Assembly (NCBI GenBank): GCA_902622705.1
Contig: CACNQT010000005.1
Coordinates: forward strand, 1-60,860
DNA length: 60,860 nt
Reading direction: 5' to 3'
From: an uncultured Prochlorococcus sp.
Lineage (GTDB): Bacteria > Cyanobacteriota > Cyanobacteriia > PCC-6307 > Cyanobiaceae
Made by a program: the position numbers and the translations under genes. Below, piece after piece: positions 1 to 10,987 of this stretch. Each line of letters starts with the position of its first letter. Positions within the stretch are counted from its first letter, which is position 1. Below the pieces are notes generated by a model. That model worked only from the letters and a program-made list of their open reading frames with translations, was not told the DNA's origin and made no database searches.

Positions 1-637
1 CGGGTGCATGAGCACAGGGAACTTTTAAGAATTTACTGATCAGATGACTTATAACTGCTTCGACTCCAGCAATAGGGTCAACTCCTTTCCCTTTACGATA
101 AATATTTGTTTCTTGAGAATCTGAATCATCTGGAAATTTAGCCACAATCGCTATTGCCGTAACTCCTTTTTCTATTAAACATTTACCAGCTTCAATTAGG
201 ATATCAGGATTTTCAATTATGCCACTACTAATTTTTGAAGAATCAGAATCAATAACTATATTTAATGGCTTTTTTGTAATCACATAAGAATGAACATTAA
301 TCCCTAAAGTAGAAACACATGCATCAGCAACTTGTAAATGTCTCACTAATATTTCTTTTTCAATGGCCGAATCAAAAATTATCCCAATTTTCTGTTGCTT
401 TACCCTTTTTAAAGCGATTTCTCCTTTAGCAAGTCGGTCTAAACTATAACCCTCAACATAAAAAATATTTTGATCTTTTTCAGAAAGAGCGCCACCATTC
501 ATAACATTTGGATGAGTAATTAAGCATCCACTGGCCGATGCTAATAATTTAGCAGTAGGAAGTGCATCCCCCGCAAAACCTCCTATATCGCATCCTATAC
601 CAGTTGGGACAATGAATATTGTTGGTGAAATTTCCAT
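1..637 (-). CDS. DUF3326 family protein (partial, 3' end missing)
   Basis: I translated the reverse strand from an ATG at 637; the frame stays open to the window edge, so about 212 residues are visible and the C-terminus is missing. The protein begins MEISPTIFIVPTGIGCDIGG and contains GGFAGDALPTAKLLASASGC and a THPNVMNGG stretch, which I recognise as the cyanobacterial/plant DUF3326 family. No biochemical function is established that I know of. It lies downstream of the small gene at 663-854 and the ferredoxin on the same strand, so it may be read with them after the ATP synthase genes. Family call from recalled sequence similarity. Confidence 0.8.
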   Translation of the reverse strand, partial: MEISPTIFIVPTGIGCDIGGFAGDALPTAKLLASASGCLITHPNVMNGGALSEKDQNIFYVEGYSLDRLAKGEIALKRVKQQKIGIIFDSAIEKEILVRHLQVADACVSTLGINVHSYVITKKPLNIVIDSDSSKISSGIIENPDILIEAGKCLIEKGVTAIAIVAKFPDDSDSQETNIYRKGKGVDPIAGVEAVISHLISKFLKVPCAHAP

Positions 638-662
638 TAATAAAAATATTTCAATTTTTATT

Positions 663-854
663 TTATTTAGCTAAGACAGCTTTAATTTTAAGTTTTTTCG
701 TTCCACAAGAGTCATTAGAATTTTGAATATCAACAATTGACCATCGTATTAGATTACCTTTTTTTTCTAAATTTGCAATGATAAATTCCCTTAAATTTTT
801 TAATTTTATTGGACCTGGCCAATCTAAATAATAATCAACTGAACTTAATTTCAT
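663..854 (-). CDS. small conserved-looking protein, 63 aa, function unknown
   Basis: A 63-residue frame starts with ATG at 854 and overlaps the end of the upstream ferredoxin gene by 4 bases, a typical translational-coupling arrangement. It stops 25 bases before the DUF3326 start. The protein is soluble-looking, with a basic middle (NLEKKGNLIRW) and no membrane segment or recognisable motif beyond DWPGPIKLKNLREFI. I do not recognise a family. Position in a closely packed same-strand run (gamma subunit, ferredoxin, this gene, DUF3326) is the main reason to call it real. Confidence 0.7.
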   Translation of the reverse strand: MKLSSVDYYLDWPGPIKLKNLREFIIANLEKKGNLIRWSIVDIQNSNDSCGTKKLKIKAVLAK

Positions 855-1177
855 TTTTGATATTTACCAAATTGATCATGATATAAATCATCTTCGACTT
901 CTTTACCAATAACAATATTCAAATCTGACTTGGGATATGCCACACATAAAAGAGCAAAACCCTTTTCCCTCAAATCATCATTTAATCCCATAGCATCTTC
1001 TTGATCTACAATTCCTTCCAATATCATGGATGCACAATCTGTACAAACACCTGAACAACAACTACTTGGTAAATCTATTCCATTCATTTTTGCCGCTGAA
1101 ATAATATCTTGATCTTCAGAACATAAAAAACTAAAAATCTTTTGCTCAAATTGAACTTTGATATTGTATTCAGGCAT
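851..1177 (-). CDS. [2Fe-2S] plant-type ferredoxin
   Basis: A 108-residue ferredoxin-fold protein. The cluster ligands are visible as Cys40-x4-Cys45-x2-Cys48 and Cys78 (SSCCSGVCTDC ... LLCVAYP), the plant-type pattern with an extra Cys41 next to the first ligand. It would carry single electrons in the cytosol. The C-terminus (DDLYHDQFGKYQK) is longer than in photosynthetic PetF, and the sequence differs from PetF around the cluster, so this is probably a minor ferredoxin rather than the main photosystem I acceptor. It starts 16 bases after the gamma-subunit stop codon and overlaps the next small gene by 4 bases, suggesting co-transcription with the tail of the ATP synthase operon. Confidence 0.88.
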   Translation of the reverse strand: MPEYNIKVQFEQKIFSFLCSEDQDIISAAKMNGIDLPSSCCSGVCTDCASMILEGIVDQEDAMGLNDDLREKGFALLCVAYPKSDLNIVIGKEVEDDLYHDQFGKYQK

Positions 1178-1193
1178 ATCCTAAATCTTATTG

Positions 1194-2144
1194 CTAAACT
1201 GCTGAACCGCCTACAACTTCTAATATTTCTTGAGTAATAGCTGCTTGTCTGGCTTTGTTATAGGTTAGATTCAAAGTACTAGCTAATTCTTTAGCATTAT
1301 CACTCGCATTATTCATAGCAGTCATCCTGCAAGCGAGTTCTGAAGCTGCCGACTCTTGAAGAGCTCTTAGTACCTGATTCTGTAAATATAATGGTAATAA
1401 TGAATCTAATAGTTGATCGGGACTTTGTTCAAAAACAATATCTGATGGCAACTTCTCTGAATCACTTTTTTCAATATTTGATTTTTCAACAAGTAACTTA
1501 CTATCTTTTGTAGTCAACCTAAAAATTTCATCGTTTTCCTCCGCAATTCCTTGAGGGTCAAGTGGCAATAGTGTTTGAACGACAGGGGCGCAGCTAACTA
1601 GAGTGATGAATTTCGTATAAATAATTTCAACCCTATCAGAATTTTCCGACAGGAATTCAGCTAAAATCTCATTTGTAACTCCTTCGGAGTCCTTGACTGT
1701 GGGTACCTGTTCTAGTTCTTTGAAAGTACTTTTAATGACATATTTATCCTTTCTATTTTGAAAATATCCAATAGCTTTCTTCCCTACCAAAATTAAATTT
1801 GGCTGATACCCTTGTTTGACTAATTCTGAGTATCTTATTTCTACCTTTTTTATTATATTTGTGTTGTAACCACCACATAAACCTCTATCCGCAGTTATGC
1901 AAACCAAACTGATGCTCTTTACTTCTCTCTTGGACAATAGAGGAGAATCGACAGCCTCAAATTGTACTCTTGATTGAATATTTTCTAAAACCCGAGCAAG
2001 TTTATCTGCAAAAGGTCTACTCTTAAGAACTTGATCTTGAGCTCTTCTAACTTTTGCAGCTGCAACAAGTCTCATGGCTTCCGTTATTTTTCTTGTATTT
2101 TTAACGGAAACAATTCGATCTCTAATCTCTTTAAGATTTGCCAT
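1194..2144 (-). CDS. atpG: ATP synthase F1 gamma subunit
   Basis: Central rotor shaft of F1, coupling proton-driven c-ring rotation to catalysis at the thylakoid membrane; called atpC in the cyanobacterial naming scheme. The 316-residue protein has the conserved N-terminal helix ([20 protein letters not shown]), the mid-domain [13 protein letters not shown] motif and the C-terminal helix ending [14 protein letters not shown]. It carries the cyanobacterial/plastid insertion in the middle (about residues 195-245) but without the paired cysteines used for thioredoxin control in plants. It follows atpA by 18 bases and is the last F1 gene here; beta and epsilon are absent from this operon, as usual in cyanobacteria. 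Confidence 0.98.
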   Translation of the reverse strand: MANLKEIRDRIVSVKNTRKITEAMRLVAAAKVRRAQDQVLKSRPFADKLARVLENIQSRVQFEAVDSPLLSKREVKSISLVCITADRGLCGGYNTNIIKKVEIRYSELVKQGYQPNLILVGKKAIGYFQNRKDKYVIKSTFKELEQVPTVKDSEGVTNEILAEFLSENSDRVEIIYTKFITLVSCAPVVQTLLPLDPQGIAEENDEIFRLTTKDSKLLVEKSNIEKSDSEKLPSDIVFEQSPDQLLDSLLPLYLQNQVLRALQESAASELACRMTAMNNASDNAKELASTLNLTYNKARQAAITQEILEVVGGSAV

Positions 2145-2162
2145 GGTATCTCCTAAATAAAT

Positions 2163-3692
<1,530 letters not shown>

Positions 3693-3710
3693 TTAAGGTT
3701 GATTTAAAAG

Positions 3711-4253
3711 TTACTTGGAAAGAGTTAAGCCAAGTTTTCTAATTTGTGAAGCAAGGGAAGCATCAATTACTTTTGATCCTACACTGGCGACGAAACCACC
3801 AATAAGAGATGGATCGATTTTAGTTACAAGTTCTAATTTTTCTGTTCCAGCAATATTGATGATCTTTTTGGTAATTAAACCTTTCTGTTCATCAGTAAGC
3901 TCGACTGCAGAAGTAACAGTTGCCAAAGCAATATTACTATTTTCTCGGTAAATCTCTAAAAATCTATCAAGAATTGAAGTAAGGATTCCAATTCTTTGCC
4001 TATCGGCCAATAATTTTAAGAAATTCAGTAAAGAAGAACTAACCTTATTTGAAAAAATTTCAATAATGATTTTCTTCTTAGCATCTGTCTCTAAAATGGG
4101 GGAGGATAGTGCCTTCTCCAATTCAGGGGAATCATTTATTAATTCCAAGAGTTGTTTAACCTCAGAAACCATCTCTTCAGTTTGCGAATTTTCATTCACA
4201 ACTTGAAGTAATGCCTCTGCGTATGGTGTAGTAACTGAATTTAAAAGTGGCAT
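3711..4253 (-). CDS. atpH: ATP synthase F1 delta subunit
   Basis: Peripheral-stalk subunit (OSCP homologue; atpD in cyanobacterial naming) that ties the top of F1 to b/b'. The 180-residue protein has the N-terminal helical domain (TPYAEALLQVV) and the conserved C-terminal IDPSLIGGFVASVGSKVID region with final SLASQIRKLGLTL. The start codon is immediately adjacent to the stop of atpF (1-base overlap at 4253), so translation is probably coupled. Length and motifs are normal for the family. Confidence 0.97.
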   Translation of the reverse strand: MPLLNSVTTPYAEALLQVVNENSQTEEMVSEVKQLLELINDSPELEKALSSPILETDAKKKIIIEIFSNKVSSSLLNFLKLLADRQRIGILTSILDRFLEIYRENSNIALATVTSAVELTDEQKGLITKKIINIAGTEKLELVTKIDPSLIGGFVASVGSKVIDASLASQIRKLGLTLSK

Positions 4254-4765
4254 TAGTTCACCTCAATATTATTAATTGATTGAGTTACCAAATTTTCTTG
4301 TGTTATTTTATCAAGTCGATTTGGGAGAGAATCTAAAGCTTTCTTAATTGCCAGTTCAACAGCTTCTTTTCGAAGTTGAGAAATTGCTCTGGATGCTTCA
4401 GAGCTCTCATCAGAGATTGCACTTTGTTTAATTCGTGCCATCTCCTCTATCGCTTTTTTCTCACTTTCCATTCTGATTGATTCAGATCTTTTAAGGGAAT
4501 CTGCTTTTATTTGAGAAGCTTTTTCTTCTGCTAAAGATAAATCTTTCTTTGCCTTTTCTAAAGCTTGAGTTGCATTAAGGAGTCGATCTTCAGCATCTTT
4601 TAATTCAAGAAGGATTCCTTCTCTCCTTTTTTGAAGCATTTTACCTAGGAAACCAGGCAAAAATTTATAAAGACCGAAAACTACTACAGCCCAATTAAGG
4701 ATATTTGTTTCGAATAAATTGAAATTCAATCCAAAACCTTCTGTAGCTAAAAGAGTTAAATTCAT
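4253..4765 (-). CDS. atpF: ATP synthase Fo subunit b
   Basis: Membrane-anchored peripheral stalk subunit, 170 residues. A hydrophobic segment around residues 24-45 ([20 protein letters not shown]) is followed by a long charged helix ([20 protein letters not shown] ...) typical of the stator coiled coil. The N-terminal extension before the membrane segment is the usual cyanobacterial arrangement. It overlaps the b' gene by 4 bases at its start and touches the delta gene at its end, so b', b and delta form a coupled block. It heterodimerises with b' in photosynthetic organisms. Confidence 0.97.
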   Translation of the reverse strand: MNLTLLATEGFGLNFNLFETNILNWAVVVFGLYKFLPGFLGKMLQKRREGILLELKDAEDRLLNATQALEKAKKDLSLAEEKASQIKADSLKRSESIRMESEKKAIEEMARIKQSAISDESSEASRAISQLRKEAVELAIKKALDSLPNRLDKITQENLVTQSINNIEVN

Positions 4766-5223
4766 TTTTCTAGAATCAATCTATTAACAATAAGTTCGCT
4801 TAGATCATCAGCCTGTTTAGAAAGTTGATCACGAGCAGCAGATGTCTGACTTTCAATTTCTAGTCTTGCTTTTTCTTTTGAAGCATTTGCTTCATTGTTA
4901 GCAAGTTCTAGTGCTTCTTTATAGAGCTTGTCAGACTCATCCTCAGCTTCGCTCACAATTCTTTGAGCTTCTGTACGAGCACTTTGAAGCTGAGTTAATA
5001 AATCAGCTTCTAATTTTTTAACCTCAGAAAGTTTATTTTTGGCCTCAATAATATTAGTACTTACAAACTTTTCTCTTTTTTCTACAACATTGCCTACAGG
5101 CTTAAAAAAGAGAGAATTTAATATGTAAGTAAGGGCAACTACTTGTATCGCCATTAGTGGCAAAGTGGCATTTATATCAAATAATCCACCTTCTGTAGCA
5201 CCAAAAAAATTAAAGGCCAACAT
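4762..5223 (-). CDS. atpF2: ATP synthase Fo subunit b'
   Basis: Second stalk subunit (atpG in older cyanobacterial naming), 153 residues, found in phototrophs that make b/b' heterodimers. It has one membrane segment near residues 19-42 ([22 protein letters not shown]) followed by the conserved [11 protein letters not shown] turn and a long amphipathic charged helix. The stop codon overlaps the start of atpF by 4 bases. It lies 68 bases downstream of the c-subunit gene. Confidence 0.97.
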   Translation of the reverse strand: MLAFNFFGATEGGLFDINATLPLMAIQVVALTYILNSLFFKPVGNVVEKREKFVSTNIIEAKNKLSEVKKLEADLLTQLQSARTEAQRIVSEAEDESDKLYKEALELANNEANASKEKARLEIESQTSAARDQLSKQADDLSELIVNRLILEK

Positions 5224-5291
5224 ATGATTCAGTTGAAGTTAAAAAATTAAATTTAAATACTGCTAATAAGGATTAGAAGCAATATTAACTT

Positions 5292-5555
<264 letters not shown>

Positions 5556-5615
5556 TTAATGCTTGTGATAATCTTTGTTGTCATACACGCTTGGACATCC
5601 TTTCTCTTAAGAATG

Positions 5616-5684
5616 GGTCTGATATTTTCAGACCTACGCGATTAGATATTTTGCCAGATTACAGACCCTTTGTAAAAGTGTCTG
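5616..5684 (-). promoter_or_regulatory. competing inverted repeats in the subunit a - subunit c spacer
   Basis: Between the genes for subunits a and c, a 7-bp perfect inverted repeat lies at 5616-5622 and 5628-5634 (GGTCTGA / TCAGACC, 5-base loop). A second arm pair lies at 5662-5666 (CAGAC) and 5680-5684 (GTCTG). The same GTCTG/CAGAC sequence occurs in all four arms, so the transcript could fold in mutually exclusive ways. Direct observation of the repeats; a role in raising c-subunit yield or in transcript processing is inference. Confidence 0.55.
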
Positions 5685-5701
5685 AATATATTTGTAGACA
5701 G

Positions 5702-6427
5702 CTAATGATGTTCTTCAACAGCTTCTCCAATGTAGTAGGCCGCTAAAGTTGCGAAAATCAACGCCTGAATTGCACTAGTAAATAGTCCTAGGAACATAAC
5801 AGGTATTGGGAGAATTAGCGGAACTAAAAAGACTAGAACACCAACAACAAGTTCATCAGCCAAAATATTTCCAAAAAGCCTGAAAGAAAGTGATAAAGGT
5901 TTCGTAAAGTCCTCTAGAATTTTGAAAGGAAGCATAATAGGGGTTGGATGAACATAATATTCGAAGTATCTCCAACCCTTATTGCTTAAACCTGCATAGA
6001 AATAAGAAAGTGAAACCAATAAAGCCAAGGCTATGGTTGTATTGATATCTGCAGTTGGTGCTCCTAATTCTCCACTTGGTAACTTAACCAATCTCCAAGG
6101 AATTAAAGCTCCTCCCCAATTACTAACAAATACGAATAAAAATAAAGTGCCTATGAATGGCATCCAATCTCTATAAACTTTTTCACCTATTTGCGTCCTA
6201 GCAAGATCTCTAATGTAATCCCAAAGGAACTCAAGCAAATTTTGAAGGCCTTTAGGATCATTTTCCATTTTTTTAGTTCCTAAGGAAATAAAAACTAATA
6301 AAGCTCCTAATAAAATCCAAGATGTTAAAAATACCTGCCCATGAAGTCTGATATTTCCAATTTGCCAATAAAGATGTTGACCAACTTCTAATGCTGCAAA
6401 ATTTGTTAGCAAGGAATTAAAAAACAT
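5702..6427 (-). CDS. atpB: ATP synthase Fo subunit a
   Basis: Membrane stator subunit forming the proton half-channels (atpI in cyanobacterial naming), 241 residues with five to six hydrophobic segments. The essential arginine is Arg183 in the segment [16 protein letters not shown]. The [19 protein letters not shown] stretch and the C-terminal region ([20 protein letters not shown] ... [11 protein letters not shown]) are characteristic of cyanobacterial and chloroplast subunit a. It is 21 bases downstream of atp1 and 164 bases upstream of the c-subunit start. Confidence 0.98.
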   Translation of the reverse strand: MFFNSLLTNFAALEVGQHLYWQIGNIRLHGQVFLTSWILLGALLVFISLGTKKMENDPKGLQNLLEFLWDYIRDLARTQIGEKVYRDWMPFIGTLFLFVFVSNWGGALIPWRLVKLPSGELGAPTADINTTIALALLVSLSYFYAGLSNKGWRYFEYYVHPTPIMLPFKILEDFTKPLSLSFRLFGNILADELVVGVLVFLVPLILPIPVMFLGLFTSAIQALIFATLAAYYIGEAVEEHH

Positions 6428-6448
6428 TTGTTTTGAATAAAAATTTAC

Positions 6449-6925
6449 TTAAGAAAGTGAAAAATAAAGAATTAGTGAAGGCTTATAAATGAAAAAACCT
6501 ATCATTGCAGGAAAAATATCCAATGATCCTAGCTTGCTCGCAAAAATAAAGAGGCAAACTGGAACTAATAGTTGCAATTTTGATACACCTGATGATTCTT
6601 TACCAAGTTTCCCTATACTTTTCGCAAGCAAACGTAGGTAAAAAATGCCGGCAATTGCACCTATAAAAATACTAAAACCAAAAGTAAATCCAAGAAAAAT
6701 TCCAGTTATTGACGCTAATAAAATAGAAACAATAAAAGTAATTCCAAAAATTGTTAGTTGCAATTTTGTGTATTCATCATTTTGAGAAAGCAAATTATCT
6801 ATTTGATTGGCAATGCCAGATTTACTTTCTTTGATGATCGAATTATTCAGGGATTGAGGAAATTGAACATTCTCATTAGAAGGATGCTCAAGTTTTTTTC
6901 TATTTGAGTCCACTGATGTGAACAT
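6449..6925 (-). CDS. atp1: ATP synthase accessory protein Atp1 (AtpI-like)
   Basis: First gene of the atp operon, 158 residues. It has a polar Asn/Ser-rich N-terminal region of about 60 residues and then four hydrophobic segments (LTIFGITFIVSILLASITGI, FGFSIFIGAIAGIFYLRLLA, LQLLVPVCLFIFASKL, IFPAMIGFFIYKPSLILYF). The GAIAGIFYLRLL pattern matches the Atp1/AtpI family, which assists assembly of the c-ring in other bacteria. The polar N-terminus is longer than in many homologues. Identification rests on position and membrane topology. Confidence 0.87.
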   Translation of the reverse strand: MFTSVDSNRKKLEHPSNENVQFPQSLNNSIIKESKSGIANQIDNLLSQNDEYTKLQLTIFGITFIVSILLASITGIFLGFTFGFSIFIGAIAGIFYLRLLAKSIGKLGKESSGVSKLQLLVPVCLFIFASKLGSLDIFPAMIGFFIYKPSLILYFSLS

Positions 6926-6958
6926 ATTTTAGAAACCCTCTCTAAATAGTTTGAAGTA

Positions 6959-6988
6959 AGTATATAAACTCACGGAATCTATCACGGA
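6959..6988 (-). promoter_or_regulatory. candidate promoter of the atp operon with a CACGGA direct repeat
   Basis: On the minus strand a TATACT hexamer (plus coordinates 6959-6964) lies 33 bases upstream of the atp1 start codon and matches the bacterial -10 element in five of six bases. Just upstream, the plus strand shows CACGGA at 6971-6976 and again at 6983-6988, spaced 12 bases start to start. No -35 hexamer is evident at the usual distance. Placement is inference; transcript start data would decide it. Confidence 0.4.
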
Positions 6989-7094
6989 GAGGTACCTTTT
7001 AGCTAGTTTTTTTCTATAAAAAATTAATTCTTAAGATTTATCATGAATTTGTAGACCATTTTTTACTTTATTCTTGAAAAATAAAATTTATGAA

Positions 7095-7145
7095 AAGTCA
7101 TTTTTATTAATTGCTTTAACACTTTAAAACGTTAATAAAAGACTT
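7095..7145. repeat. long imperfect AT-rich inverted repeat upstream of ftsW
   Basis: The left arm at 7095-7110 (AAGTCATTTTTATTAA) pairs with the right arm at 7132-7145 (TTAATAAAAGACTT), with a two-base difference in arm length and a loop of about 21 bases. It sits in the divergent atp1/ftsW spacer, about 50 bases before the ftsW start. It could be an operator, a transcript hairpin or just AT-rich chance structure. Confidence 0.45.
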
Positions 7146-7193
7146 GGCAAAATCTCAATTAAACGTCTCAATAGTATATATACATCTAAAAAA

Positions 7194-8429
7194 TTGGAGA
7201 TAAGTCAAGAAAAAATAAAATATAAAAGAATTTCTAAAAGAAAAAAAACCCTTAGTTCTAATTACAAAAAAAATCTTAGCAATTTAACAGAGTCTATTTT
7301 TCCCTTACCTTGGACAATATGGCCCTATGAGGCAAAAATCCTCGTTGTTCTCATTGGAATTTGGTCAATATTAGGAATATTTATTCTTGGATCATCAAGT
7401 TGGTGGGTGGCTAGTAGGGAAATGGGAAATTGGGCTTACTTCTTAAAAAAACAAATTATTTGGACAATTCCAGGAATCGGTTTATTTTATTTTGTTTTGA
7501 ATACAAACATTAGAAATCTTTTAAAGTTTTCAAGGATTATTTTTTTTATTTTATTCTTTCAAATATTCCTTACCAATATTACTGGAATTACAGTTAACGG
7601 ATCTTCACGATGGCTAGTACTAGGAAATTTACGTCTACAACCATCTGAATTAATTAAGCCTTTTCTAATTCTAGAAGCTTCTAACCTTTTCGCTCATTGG
7701 AATCTGATTAAGAATGATAAAAAATTAATTTCAATATTCTCTTTTGGATTATTAATTTTATTAATACTAAAGCAGCCTAATTTAAGTACTGCATCATTAA
7801 CTGGAATTCTTTTTTGGGTAATGGGTTTATGTGGGGGCGTAAAACTAATTTCTCTCTGCTCATTTGCCTCATTAGGATTTATTACTGGATGTATTAGTAT
7901 CCTCAATAACGAATATCAAAAACTTAGAGTTACTTCATTTCTTAATCCTTGGGATGATCAACAGGAAAGTGGATTTCAATTAGTTCAAAGTTTATTAGCT
8001 ATAGGTTCAGGTGGTCTATTCGGTCAAGGTTTTGGCTTGTCTATACAAAAATTACAGTACCTACCTTTTATGTACACAGATTTTATTTTTGCCATTTTTG
8101 CTGAAGAATTTGGTTTGTTAGGGTGTGCTTTATTCCTAGGTTTTCTAGCAGTTTTCTCTTATATAACTCTAAGAATTGCTCTAAAGTGCAGGAACAACTA
8201 TACAAAATTAGTTTCTATTGGATGTGGTGTATTGTTGATAGGTCAATCAATAATGCATATTGCTGTAGCAACAGGCTCTATGCCTACTACCGGCTTACCA
8301 CTACCTTTCATTAGTTATGGTGGGAATTCATTAATAGCATCATTTTTTATTGCAGGGATGTTACTGAGATGTTCATTAGAATCTACAGGCTGCTTAGGTA
8401 TGATTAGTACACGAAAGACTCTTAATTAG
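7194..8429 (+). CDS. ftsW: cell division protein FtsW (peptidoglycan glycosyltransferase, SEDS family)
   Basis: Polytopic inner-membrane glycan polymerase of the divisome, 411 residues. The SEDS landmarks are visible: NGSSRWLVLGNLRLQPSEL in the first third, LLAIGSGGLFGQGFG in the middle, and PFISYGG at residues 371-377 near the end. A basic cytoplasmic N-terminal tail of about 45 residues precedes the first membrane segment. The start is a TTG at 7194; no ATG occurs in frame before the membrane region, so TTG seems right. FtsW is preferred over RodA from the tail and recalled similarity. It lies divergent from the atp operon and 84 bases upstream of ccdA. Confidence 0.88.
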   Translation: MEISQEKIKYKRISKRKKTLSSNYKKNLSNLTESIFPLPWTIWPYEAKILVVLIGIWSILGIFILGSSSWWVASREMGNWAYFLKKQIIWTIPGIGLFYFVLNTNIRNLLKFSRIIFFILFFQIFLTNITGITVNGSSRWLVLGNLRLQPSELIKPFLILEASNLFAHWNLIKNDKKLISIFSFGLLILLILKQPNLSTASLTGILFWVMGLCGGVKLISLCSFASLGFITGCISILNNEYQKLRVTSFLNPWDDQQESGFQLVQSLLAIGSGGLFGQGFGLSIQKLQYLPFMYTDFIFAIFAEEFGLLGCALFLGFLAVFSYITLRIALKCRNNYTKLVSIGCGVLLIGQSIMHIAVATGSMPTTGLPLPFISYGGNSLIASFFIAGMLLRCSLESTGCLGMISTRKTLN

Positions 8430-8513
8430 TTAGAATTTATTAGATTTTTTGGTCAAGCTATCGAATCATTTAATTTAGTTATTTCAGAATTATCTCAAAA
8501 GGGTAATCTGCTT

Positions 8514-9170
8514 ATGCATAATGGCCTTAATAATCCTGGCCCATTTACTATATTTTTGGTTTTCAGCGCAGGACTTTTAACTAGTCTTGGCCCATGCTCA
8601 TTGTCATTACTACCAATCACTATTGCTTATATAGGAGGGACAGAGAAAAATAAGTTTAAACTTATTAGTTTTTCAGGAGGAGTCGTTTTTTCACTCGTTG
8701 CGCTTGGCGCTGCCAGTGGATTCTTAGGTAGGATATATGGGCAAATCCCATCTTATTACACTTCGATCGTTGCCTTGATAGCAATAATAATGGGTTTAAA
8801 TTTACTAGGGATTCTAAAGTTTCAGTTCCCGAATGGACCTGATTTAAAAATAATTGAAGATAAAATACCAACATTTATAGCACCTTTTGCCATAGGGACT
8901 ACTTTTGGACTAGCTTCTTCACCTTGCATTACTCCAGTTTTAGCAACTCTTCTGGCTTGGGTATCGCAAGCTAAAAATCCAACAATATCTATTATTTTTT
9001 TATTTTTCTTTGGGATAGGCCAAGTAACTCCATTAATCGTTGCAGGAGCTACTGCAGAAAACTTAAAACAATTTTTAGCGCTTAGAAAATTTAGTCAAAT
9101 AATTCCGACTTTAAGTGGGATATTTTTAGTTTCTCTAGGGTTATTAAATTTATTATCAAATTGGATTTAA
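8514..9170 (+). CDS. ccdA: thiol-disulfide transport protein CcdA (cytochrome c biogenesis)
   Basis: A 218-residue six-helix membrane protein that passes reducing equivalents across the membrane to keep apocytochrome c cysteines reduced (System II). The two redox cysteines are Cys28 (SLGPCSLSLLP) and Cys138 (ASSPCITPVLA), each next to the family's proline-rich turns. The next gene, ccs1, starts on the base directly after its stop codon, so the two genes work and are probably translated together. In this organism the pathway serves cytochrome f and c6. Confidence 0.95.
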   Translation: MHNGLNNPGPFTIFLVFSAGLLTSLGPCSLSLLPITIAYIGGTEKNKFKLISFSGGVVFSLVALGAASGFLGRIYGQIPSYYTSIVALIAIIMGLNLLGILKFQFPNGPDLKIIEDKIPTFIAPFAIGTTFGLASSPCITPVLATLLAWVSQAKNPTISIIFLFFFGIGQVTPLIVAGATAENLKQFLALRKFSQIIPTLSGIFLVSLGLLNLLSNWI

Positions 9171-10457
9171 ATGATTATCTTTAAGAATCTAATATTAAAA
9201 ATATCAAGTTTAAGATTCGCCATATCACTGATAATCTTCATAGCTATTATAAGCGGCATAGGTACTTTTATACCTCAAGGTAGTAGTAATAAATTTTATA
9301 TTGATCATTTTGATAGTGCTCCCATTTTTGGATTTTTAGATGGAGAAAAAGTCTTAATACTTCAATTGGATCATATATATACAAGCTTTTGGTTTTTATT
9401 TACATTAATTCTTCTTTGCATTTCTCTAGCAGCTTGTAGTTTCAGGAGGCAAATTCCTTCATTAAAAGGTTCATTAAAATGGATTGAATACAAGAGCGAA
9501 AAAAAATTAAGCAAACTGCAACTAACTACAAGTCTTCCAATCAATCAAGATGGTGAACATATATCAAAAGTAGATTTATTACTTAAAAAAAGAGGATGGA
9601 AAACATACAAATTCAAAAGTCATATTTCTGCAAGAAGGGGTTTAATTGGGAAAATCGGTCCTTTAGTTGTACATATCGGATTAATAGTTTTACTTATAGG
9701 TTCAGCATATGGAAGTTTTACAAGTCAAACCAAAGAACAATATTTACTGCCTGGAGAAAGTTTGGATCTTGTTAATGAGAGCACAAACTCAAAAGCAAAT
9801 GTAAAATTAGTCGATTTTTCTATAGAACGAGAAAGTGATGGTGTACCCAAACAGTTTATTTCAAAATTAAATTTTTCTTCTGAAGATCTAAATCTAAATG
9901 AAGTAAAAACCACCAAAGTTAATCACCCAATTAGGTTTAAAGGATTAACTATTTATCAAGCAGATTGGGCAATATCAAATGTTGTTTTGGAAATAGATAA
10001 TATCCTTTATCAATTACAATTAAAGGAAATTCCCGAGATAGGTAATCAAGTTTGGGGAGTTTTAATTGAATTAGGATCAGAGACTAAAAAAAATTTCCTT
10101 TTAACAATAGATAATGAAAATGGTCCACTTAAAATTTCGAATATAGAAAATTTATCCGGGATTAATCTCTATATCAATGACAATCCTTTAGAAGTTAATT
10201 CTTCAAGAGTTTCTCTGAAAAAAATAATTCCCAGCAGTGGTTTAATAATAAAAAATGATCCGTCTATACCATTTATTTACTTTTCTTTTATATTAATAAT
10301 TTTTGGAACAATAATAAGTCTTATACCAACTAACCAATTATGGATTCTTGTAAATAAAGAATCACAAAAGTTATCTATTGGAGGCCTTAGCAATAAAAAT
10401 CTAGTTGGTTTTAAAAAAGAATTTATTAAATTATCAGAAGAAATAAAAAAATTTTAA
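9171..10457 (+). CDS. ccs1: cytochrome c biogenesis protein Ccs1/ResB (CcsB)
   Basis: System II haem-ligation partner of CcsA, 428 residues. N-terminal membrane segments ([40 protein letters not shown]), a third at about residues 160-180 ([20 protein letters not shown]), a large lumenal domain, then a last hydrophobic segment ([19 protein letters not shown]) are as expected for ResB-like proteins. It abuts ccdA with no gap. Its stop codon overlaps that of the convergent queF gene. CcsA is not in this window. Confidence 0.93.
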   Translation: MIIFKNLILKISSLRFAISLIIFIAIISGIGTFIPQGSSNKFYIDHFDSAPIFGFLDGEKVLILQLDHIYTSFWFLFTLILLCISLAACSFRRQIPSLKGSLKWIEYKSEKKLSKLQLTTSLPINQDGEHISKVDLLLKKRGWKTYKFKSHISARRGLIGKIGPLVVHIGLIVLLIGSAYGSFTSQTKEQYLLPGESLDLVNESTNSKANVKLVDFSIERESDGVPKQFISKLNFSSEDLNLNEVKTTKVNHPIRFKGLTIYQADWAISNVVLEIDNILYQLQLKEIPEIGNQVWGVLIELGSETKKNFLLTIDNENGPLKISNIENLSGINLYINDNPLEVNSSRVSLKKIIPSSGLIIKNDPSIPFIYFSFILIIFGTIISLIPTNQLWILVNKESQKLSIGGLSNKNLVGFKKEFIKLSEEIKKF

Positions 10458-10864
10458 TTTCTTTTCTGCCCACTAAAAAGATCTAACTGCATAGAAACAT
10501 TCCCTCTGGGGTTAAATGCAGCATTTAAATGTATCCAGTGAGGTGAGCCTTCATTCACTAAATCATCCATAATTCTATTCACAACTTCCTCATGTGATAT
10601 TTTTATATCTCTAAAATTATTAATATAAAGCTTTAAAGACTTCAACTCATAGACTCTCAAATTAGGTTGGTAAATAATATTTAGCTTTGCAAAATCTGGA
10701 TAACCAGAAAAAGGACACTTACATGTAAATTCAGGTAACTGGATAGAAATTTCGTAAATTCTTTTCTTGTTAGGATTATCGAAACAAATTATTTTTGATT
10801 CTTCAATAATTCTTTCACCATATAGCGGTCTTTGAGTCGAATCTTCTAATTTAGCTGTATTCAT
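10454..10864 (-). CDS. queF: NADPH-dependent preQ0 reductase QueF
   Basis: Reduces 7-cyano-7-deazaguanine (preQ0) to preQ1 in queuosine synthesis for tRNA wobble positions. The 136-residue protein is the short type-I form. The catalytic cysteine is Cys50 and the acid Asp57 in the stretch [15 protein letters not shown], with spacing of seven as in characterised enzymes; the substrate-binding [16 protein letters not shown] segment and the C-terminal [13 protein letters not shown] follow. It is a lone gene, convergent with ccs1 and divergent from the gene at 11054. I saw no preQ1 riboswitch-like sequence upstream. Confidence 0.95.
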   Translation of the reverse strand: MNTAKLEDSTQRPLYGERIIEESKIICFDNPNKKRIYEISIQLPEFTCKCPFSGYPDFAKLNIIYQPNLRVYELKSLKLYINNFRDIKISHEEVVNRIMDDLVNEGSPHWIHLNAAFNPRGNVSMQLDLFSGQKRN

Positions 10865-10987
10865 TTTCAGTAGAACTTTTTTACTAAACCTATATAAAAA
10901 CTATATATAAAGATAAAAATTCGCAAAAGTATCAACAAATCTAAGTATTACAATTGACTAAGTCAAAAGCTGTTAAATCTTATTTTT

